From Halorussus caseinilyticus (GTDB lineage: Archaea > Halobacteriota > Halobacteria > Halobacteriales > Haladaptataceae), in contig NZ_CP119809.1 of NCBI RefSeq assembly GCF_029338395.1, positions 806,001-870,000 of the forward strand: 64,000 bases of DNA, written 5' to 3'. A program made the position numbers and the translations under genes. This document shows positions 60,142-64,000 of the stretch, one piece after another. Under the pieces are notes generated by a model. The model was not told where the DNA came from and did no database searches. It worked only from the letters and a program-made list of their open reading frames with translations. Position 1 is the first letter of the stretch, and every line of letters starts with the position of its first letter.

Positions 60142-61134
60142 ATGTACAACGGAAACACAGTCGGCGTCGTCGTACCGGCGTACAACGAACAGGGGTTCGT
60201 CGGCGAGGTCATCGACTCCGTACCCGACTTCGTAGACCGAATCTACGTCGTAGACGACTGCTCGACCGACGGAACGTGGCGGGAGATACGGCGACACGCC
60301 GAGAAGGTCAATCACTCCGCGACCCGCCTCGAGGTTTCGCCGACGCTCGCGGACGGGGGTCTCGACTTCTCCGAGCGAGTCGTGCCGATTCGCCACGAGA
60401 CGAACCGCGGCGTCGGCGGCGCAATCAAGACCGGCTATCGTCGGGCCTACGACGACGGGATGGACGTGACCGCCGTCGTCGCGGGCGACGGCCAGATGGA
60501 CCCCGACCTGCTGGATAGACTCGTAGACCCCATCGTGGAACGGAAAGCCGACTACGCGAAGGGCACCCGCCTCCTCGACCCGGAATTCCGCGAGGGGATG
60601 CCCGCGTTTCGGCTGTTCGGCAACCGACTCCTCTCGGGTCTCACGAAAATCGCCAGCGGCTACTGGCGCACCACCGACCCGCAGAACGGCTACACCGCCA
60701 TCTCCCACCGGGCGCTGGAGGAACTCGACGTAGAGAGCCTCTACGACGACTACGGCTTCGCCAACGAACTGCTCGTGCGACTCAACTGCCACGGGATGAC
60801 CGTCGCGGACGTGGCGATTCCGGCCATCTACGGCGACGAGGAGAGTACCATCCGGTACCGTAGCTTCGTCCCGAAACTCTCGTGGCTCCTGTTGACCAAC
60901 TTCCTCCACCGACAGCGGACCCAACTCGTCGAGTCCGGCGGGTGGGTCACGTCGCTCGGGTACGCGCTCGGTGCGGTCGGACTGCTCGCGGCAGTCGTCG
61001 CTGGTCTGCTCGCCGGTCTCGGCGCGTTCGCGGCCCTCGTCGTCGCGGGTCTCGTGTCGCTCGCGGTGGGCGCGTACTCCGACAGGACGAGCGGAGACGC
61101 CCTAGAACTCCGAGTGACCGACGCCGACGAGTAG
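60142..61134 (+). CDS. Family 2 glycosyltransferase with C-terminal membrane anchor
   Basis: A 330-residue GT-A glycosyltransferase of the dolichyl-phosphate sugar synthase type: VVVPAYNEQGFVGEVIDS, YVVDDCSTDGT (nucleotide-binding Asp), then VVAGDGQMDPDLLDRLV with the metal-binding DGQMD near 118 and DPQNGYTAISHRAL. Two C-terminal hydrophobic segments (about 275-320) anchor it in the membrane. It likely transfers a sugar to dolichyl phosphate for surface glycoprotein N-glycosylation, as Agl proteins do. It is convergent with the DUF354 gene. Confidence 0.9.
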   Translation: MYNGNTVGVVVPAYNEQGFVGEVIDSVPDFVDRIYVVDDCSTDGTWREIRRHAEKVNHSATRLEVSPTLADGGLDFSERVVPIRHETNRGVGGAIKTGYRRAYDDGMDVTAVVAGDGQMDPDLLDRLVDPIVERKADYAKGTRLLDPEFREGMPAFRLFGNRLLSGLTKIASGYWRTTDPQNGYTAISHRALEELDVESLYDDYGFANELLVRLNCHGMTVADVAIPAIYGDEESTIRYRSFVPKLSWLLLTNFLHRQRTQLVESGGWVTSLGYALGAVGLLAAVVAGLLAGLGAFAALVVAGLVSLAVGAYSDRTSGDALELRVTDADE

Positions 61135-61152
61135 GAGAAACAGATTTTTCGG

Positions 61153-62247
61153 TCAGACCGACGCGCCGGTCGGCATCCGGTCGTGGGTCCGCTTGGTCGG
61201 GAGCGACGCGAGTCTCGTCGGGTCGGTCGCAACCTCGACCACGAGGTCGGTGAGGTTCACCTTGTCCGCGAGGAACGTCTCGCGCTTGCGCGCCCACTCG
61301 CGGGCGACCCCCGACCGTCCGAGGAGGTCGGTCGCCGTCTCCATCACGGCGTCGAACTCCCGGCGGTTGAAGATGAGACCCTCGCGTTCGAGTTCGGCGA
61401 AGTTGCCCATGTCGCCGTCGCCGACGAAGGAGTTCGACCGAATCGCGGGCGTCCCCAACAGCGCCGCCTCGGTCACCATCGTCTGGGTGTCGGCGACCAG
61501 CAACGACGCCTCCGCGAGCGCGTCGTGGAGGAGCGCGGGATGCAGGTCGAACTCGCGGGCGGGCGTCTCCGAGAAGTCCATCTCCTCGCCCTCGTCGGAG
61601 ACGAAGACGGTCGCGTCTTCGGCCAACTCCGCCACGAGTCGGCGGCGCTTCTCGGGCGTGAATCCGGCCTGTCCCACGTCGTGGTGCGAGCCGAAGGCGT
61701 TGAGCCGGACGACGACGAACTCCTCGTCCGGGCCGACGCCCAACTCCTCGCGCACGTCGCTCTGAGGTTCGTACTCGTCTGGATGGAGGTACGCACACTC
61801 CTTGAACCCGCGGAAGACGTGGTGTTTCTCGCCGAGGTCCTTGTCGAAGGTGTGGGGCGTGAGGTAGGCGTCGGCGAAGGGCCGCGAGATGGCGTGGTCG
61901 AGGTGGGTGTTCTCCGAGTCGGTGATGAGGACCACCGGCGCGTCGATGGCGGCCCCCGCGTGGGCGGCGTACGCGCCGACGCCAAAAATCTTGTCCGGGT
62001 CGTACGCTCGGGCCTCCCGGAGGATGGTGACGTAGTGGCTCGGAAGCTGTCGGGCCAGCGAGTACTTGCTGGTCGCCAGTTCGCCGTAGACGACGTGCGG
62101 GATGTCGTAGTAGTCGAGCAGGTCGAGCGTGCATCCGTAGTCGCGCGCCAGCACCAGCGTCTCGTGGCCACGCGCCTCTAACTCCGCGATGGCGTTGCGA
62201 TAGAGGTGGACGTGGGCCGGGGTGTTCGTGAAGAACAGGTAGTTCAT
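61153..62247 (-). CDS. DUF354 family glycosyltransferase-like protein
   Basis: A 364-residue GT-B-fold protein. The N-terminal half starts MNYLFFTNTPAHVHLYRNAI and contains VLARDYGCTLDLLDYYDIPH and FGVGAYAAHAGAA. The C-terminal half has FVVVRLNAFGSHHDVGQAGFT and LLVADTQTMVTEAALLGTPAIRSNSFVGDGDMGNF. DUF354 proteins resemble UDP-GlcNAc epimerases and glycosyltransferases and are common in archaeal surface-glycan clusters. It sits tail-to-tail with the family 2 glycosyltransferase. Confidence 0.9.
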   Translation of the reverse strand: MNYLFFTNTPAHVHLYRNAIAELEARGHETLVLARDYGCTLDLLDYYDIPHVVYGELATSKYSLARQLPSHYVTILREARAYDPDKIFGVGAYAAHAGAAIDAPVVLITDSENTHLDHAISRPFADAYLTPHTFDKDLGEKHHVFRGFKECAYLHPDEYEPQSDVREELGVGPDEEFVVVRLNAFGSHHDVGQAGFTPEKRRRLVAELAEDATVFVSDEGEEMDFSETPAREFDLHPALLHDALAEASLLVADTQTMVTEAALLGTPAIRSNSFVGDGDMGNFAELEREGLIFNRREFDAVMETATDLLGRSGVAREWARKRETFLADKVNLTDLVVEVATDPTRLASLPTKRTHDRMPTGASV

Positions 62248-62425
62248 GTCTCGGATACGTATCGCCCCGACGAGGGTATTGTTCTACGGCGCGTTCCGTT
62301 TATTCAGATTCCGACAACCGATTTTTCCGGACCGCGTACGGCCGGTTCATCCTGTCGGTAATCGCGCCCTGTCGGGACGAAGGCGGCCGACGACGAGAAG
62401 AAGTGCTACCTCGAACCGCGCGGAG

Positions 62426-63925
62426 TCAGGAGCCGTCTTCGACCTGTACGGTCGCCGGGCCGTCGAGTTCGAAGGCCGTGATTTCGCCCGAGAAGCGGAA
62501 CCCGTCCTTCCCGCCGATGACCCGACCGGAAATCTGGCCATCCGAGATGGTGTCGTGGTCGTTGACCGACCCGAGCGCCGCGCTCTTGCGGGCCGTGCCG
62601 CTGACCTCGAAGGTGTAGTCGCTGGCGAGTCGCGGCGCGTTGCTCCCGTCGATGACGAGTTTGTTCGGGAGCGAGAGGTCGGAGACGCCGACTTCCTCGC
62701 CGCCGTACCGGATGGTCCACTTGCTCTCGTCGAGGTCCATCGAAATCACGTCGCCGTCAACGAAGTACGAATCGCCGTAGCCGTTACCCGCGACGCCGGA
62801 GACGGTCACCGTGCCGTCGCCGTTGTCCGTCACGCTGTCGTTGCCCTCCGAGGCAACGTCGTCGGGCGACATGCGCTTTTGGACGCTTCCCTCGACGGTG
62901 AACTGGTAGGAGACACTCGACGTGTTCGAACCGGCGACGAGTTCGAGAACCGTGCCGGGGGCGTCCGAGTCGTCGGGTTCGCTGGTCGTGGAGTCGGACC
63001 CGGAACCGCCGTCGGCGCTCGACGTGCCGCTTGCGGCTTCCTCGGCGGTCATCGGGACGCCCGCGGGGACTCTGCTCGTGTCGGCGTCCGAACCCCACCG
63101 GGTGTTCTGCGAGAGGATTTCGGGGTCCCCGGCTCTGTTGTCCTGTTCGCGGCGGGCGGGCGACGTGCCGATGTCGGAGTCTCGGACCTCGACTGGACCC
63201 CACCACGCCCAGACGCCGCGGCTACTGATACTACCGGGACTCGAACAGCCAGCACCGCAGGGACGCGCGGTGCCGCCTTCCACCACGCAGTTCTCGACGT
63301 GGCAGGTCCGGCCGTCGCGCGACCCGACGCGGATGTTGGCGATGTTGTTGCTGTTGAAGTAGCTATCGTAGACGTTGACGACGCCGCCGTGACCCTGCGC
63401 GCCCGGACCGGTGCCGTACAGTCCGTTGTCGATGAAGTGGGCGATGTGGACGTTCCGGAAGTTCAGCGTGCCGTAGTGGGCGTTCGCGTTGACCCAGATA
63501 CCGCCCTTGGCGGTCTGTGCGGTCTGGCCGTCGCCCATGTAGAGGTTCTCGACGGTGGCGGTGCCGCCCTTCGAGACCGCGGGCGTGAACAGGTAGTGGC
63601 CGCCGGGGTGGTTGCCCTTGAAGGCGACGTTCCTGACCGTCCACCCGTCACCCTTCGCGTAAATCTTCGCCGACGCGCCGTCGGCGGTCATGTCGATGAG
63701 GAGGTTCTCCAGCGTCTCGCCGCTTCCGACGCTGAACGTCTTCGTCCCACCGGCGGGAACCGTGACCGTCCGGTAGTCCGCCGCGTTCGCCACGTCGCTC
63801 GCGTTCGCCAGCGTCCCGACGCCGAGTGCGGCGGCGACGCCGGTTCCGGCGGCCCCCAAGAAGGAGCGCCGATTTACCGTCGTGTCGCACTGTTCGCGTT
63901 CGCGTGCTGTCTTGTCGCGTGCCAT
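62426..63925 (-). CDS. Secreted right-handed beta-helix protein
   Basis: A 499-residue protein exported by Tat (TTVNRRSFLGAAGTGVAAALG). The middle (about 60-260) is a parallel beta-helix with rung residues (IYAKGDGWTVRNVAFKGNHPGG, ENLYMGDG, FRNVHIAHFIDNGLYGTGPG) and GGVVNVYDSYFNSNNIANIRVGSR, as in pectate-lyase-like proteins. A Ser/Asp/Gly linker (about 295-330) joins a C-terminal beta-sandwich domain (about 330-499; VLELVAGSNTSSVSYQFTVEG). The role may be carbohydrate binding or cleavage; no catalytic triad is certain. It lies next to two glycosyltransferases. Confidence 0.85.
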   Translation of the reverse strand: MARDKTAREREQCDTTVNRRSFLGAAGTGVAAALGVGTLANASDVANAADYRTVTVPAGGTKTFSVGSGETLENLLIDMTADGASAKIYAKGDGWTVRNVAFKGNHPGGHYLFTPAVSKGGTATVENLYMGDGQTAQTAKGGIWVNANAHYGTLNFRNVHIAHFIDNGLYGTGPGAQGHGGVVNVYDSYFNSNNIANIRVGSRDGRTCHVENCVVEGGTARPCGAGCSSPGSISSRGVWAWWGPVEVRDSDIGTSPARREQDNRAGDPEILSQNTRWGSDADTSRVPAGVPMTAEEAASGTSSADGGSGSDSTTSEPDDSDAPGTVLELVAGSNTSSVSYQFTVEGSVQKRMSPDDVASEGNDSVTDNGDGTVTVSGVAGNGYGDSYFVDGDVISMDLDESKWTIRYGGEEVGVSDLSLPNKLVIDGSNAPRLASDYTFEVSGTARKSAALGSVNDHDTISDGQISGRVIGGKDGFRFSGEITAFELDGPATVQVEDGS

Positions 63926-64000
63926 GCCACTTTCAAGGCTATCTTACTATATTACAAGCTTTGCGGTTTCGCTTCAATGGTAAATTAACGATTTATGTGC
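63926..64000. other. AT-rich upstream region of the beta-helix gene
   Basis: The last 75 bases are AT-rich (CTTACTATATTACAAGC, AAATTAACGATTTATG) and include TATA-like tracts for the minus-strand gene. Nothing else can be seen before the window ends. Confidence 0.5.

Noticed and set aside
59724-60212. 162-codon minus-strand frame upstream of the glycosyltransferase
   Set aside because: Arg/Pro/Ser-rich, no domain, no ribosome-binding site, and it overlaps the glycosyltransferase start; it looks like a GC shadow.

Overview
The window is a GC-rich haloarchaeal (class Halobacteria) chromosome segment. Signs of this are the very acidic proteomes, archaeal TATA boxes about 26 bases upstream of many start codons, bacterio-opsin-activator (Bat) type HTH regulators, an archaellin-type protein, GfcR, Tat-lipoproteins with RR and LAGC motifs, and a chemotaxis set with CheC, CheD and an archaeal transducer. 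I cannot name the genus from sequence alone. I see no rRNA, tRNA, CRISPR array or complete insertion sequence.

Layout. 1-3616: most of glutamate synthase, running off the left edge. 3721-8869: a two-gene surface-protein unit, a 1437-residue secreted repeat protein plus a small anchored partner. 9102-13405: an MFS transporter, an AMP-forming acyl-CoA synthetase and a GNAT acetyltransferase. 13536-26840: two complete branched-chain-amino-acid type (Liv) ABC transporters; the second includes a FabH-like thiolase-fold enzyme and is followed by a divergent short-chain dehydrogenase. Two near-identical-length Bat-type regulators (18740-19441 and 28861-29562) sit beside them, suggesting a regulated acid uptake and catabolism island whose substrate is unknown. 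27913-35677: an orphan archaellin, small membrane proteins, a lipoprotein, an aldo/keto reductase, a CysD-like PP-loop protein and a monothiol glutaredoxin.

36759-44486 holds the semi-phosphorylative Entner-Doudoroff genes: glucose dehydrogenase with its regulator GfcR in an ATGA-overlapping pair, a DHDPS-fold KD(P)G aldolase, and gluconate dehydratase. All three promoters carry one shared motif, TTTACTC-N6-GARWAARTC, a strong candidate operator. Between them lie an AIR-synthase-like protein, a RelBE-type toxin-antitoxin pair, a HAD phosphatase and a ubiquitin-fold protein. 45060-48472: an MFS transporter, a membrane protein, a DUF3179 lipoprotein and a truncated haemoglobin. 48652-57921: a chemotaxis cluster (cheY, cheA, cheC, an H-NOX haem sensor, a transducer, cheW, a second cheC, cheD), which suggests gas or NO-sensitive taxis. 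58246-63925: a zinc-ribbon protein inserted at the 3' end of msrA, msrA, a small membrane protein, two glycosyltransferases and a secreted beta-helix protein.

The least explained structure is a family of about 110-127 base intergenic elements (four full copies and several fragments) with imperfect inverted ends and a central hairpin whose arms change in a compensating way between copies. Three copies follow a stop codon by 43-90 bases in the sense orientation, and two of them bracket the livF-livH-livM block. A second signal is a pair of small AT-rich single-gene inserts, each lying just beyond the 3' end of a core gene and bounded by a direct repeat: msrA with a decayed second 3' end, and gfcR with 12-base repeats.
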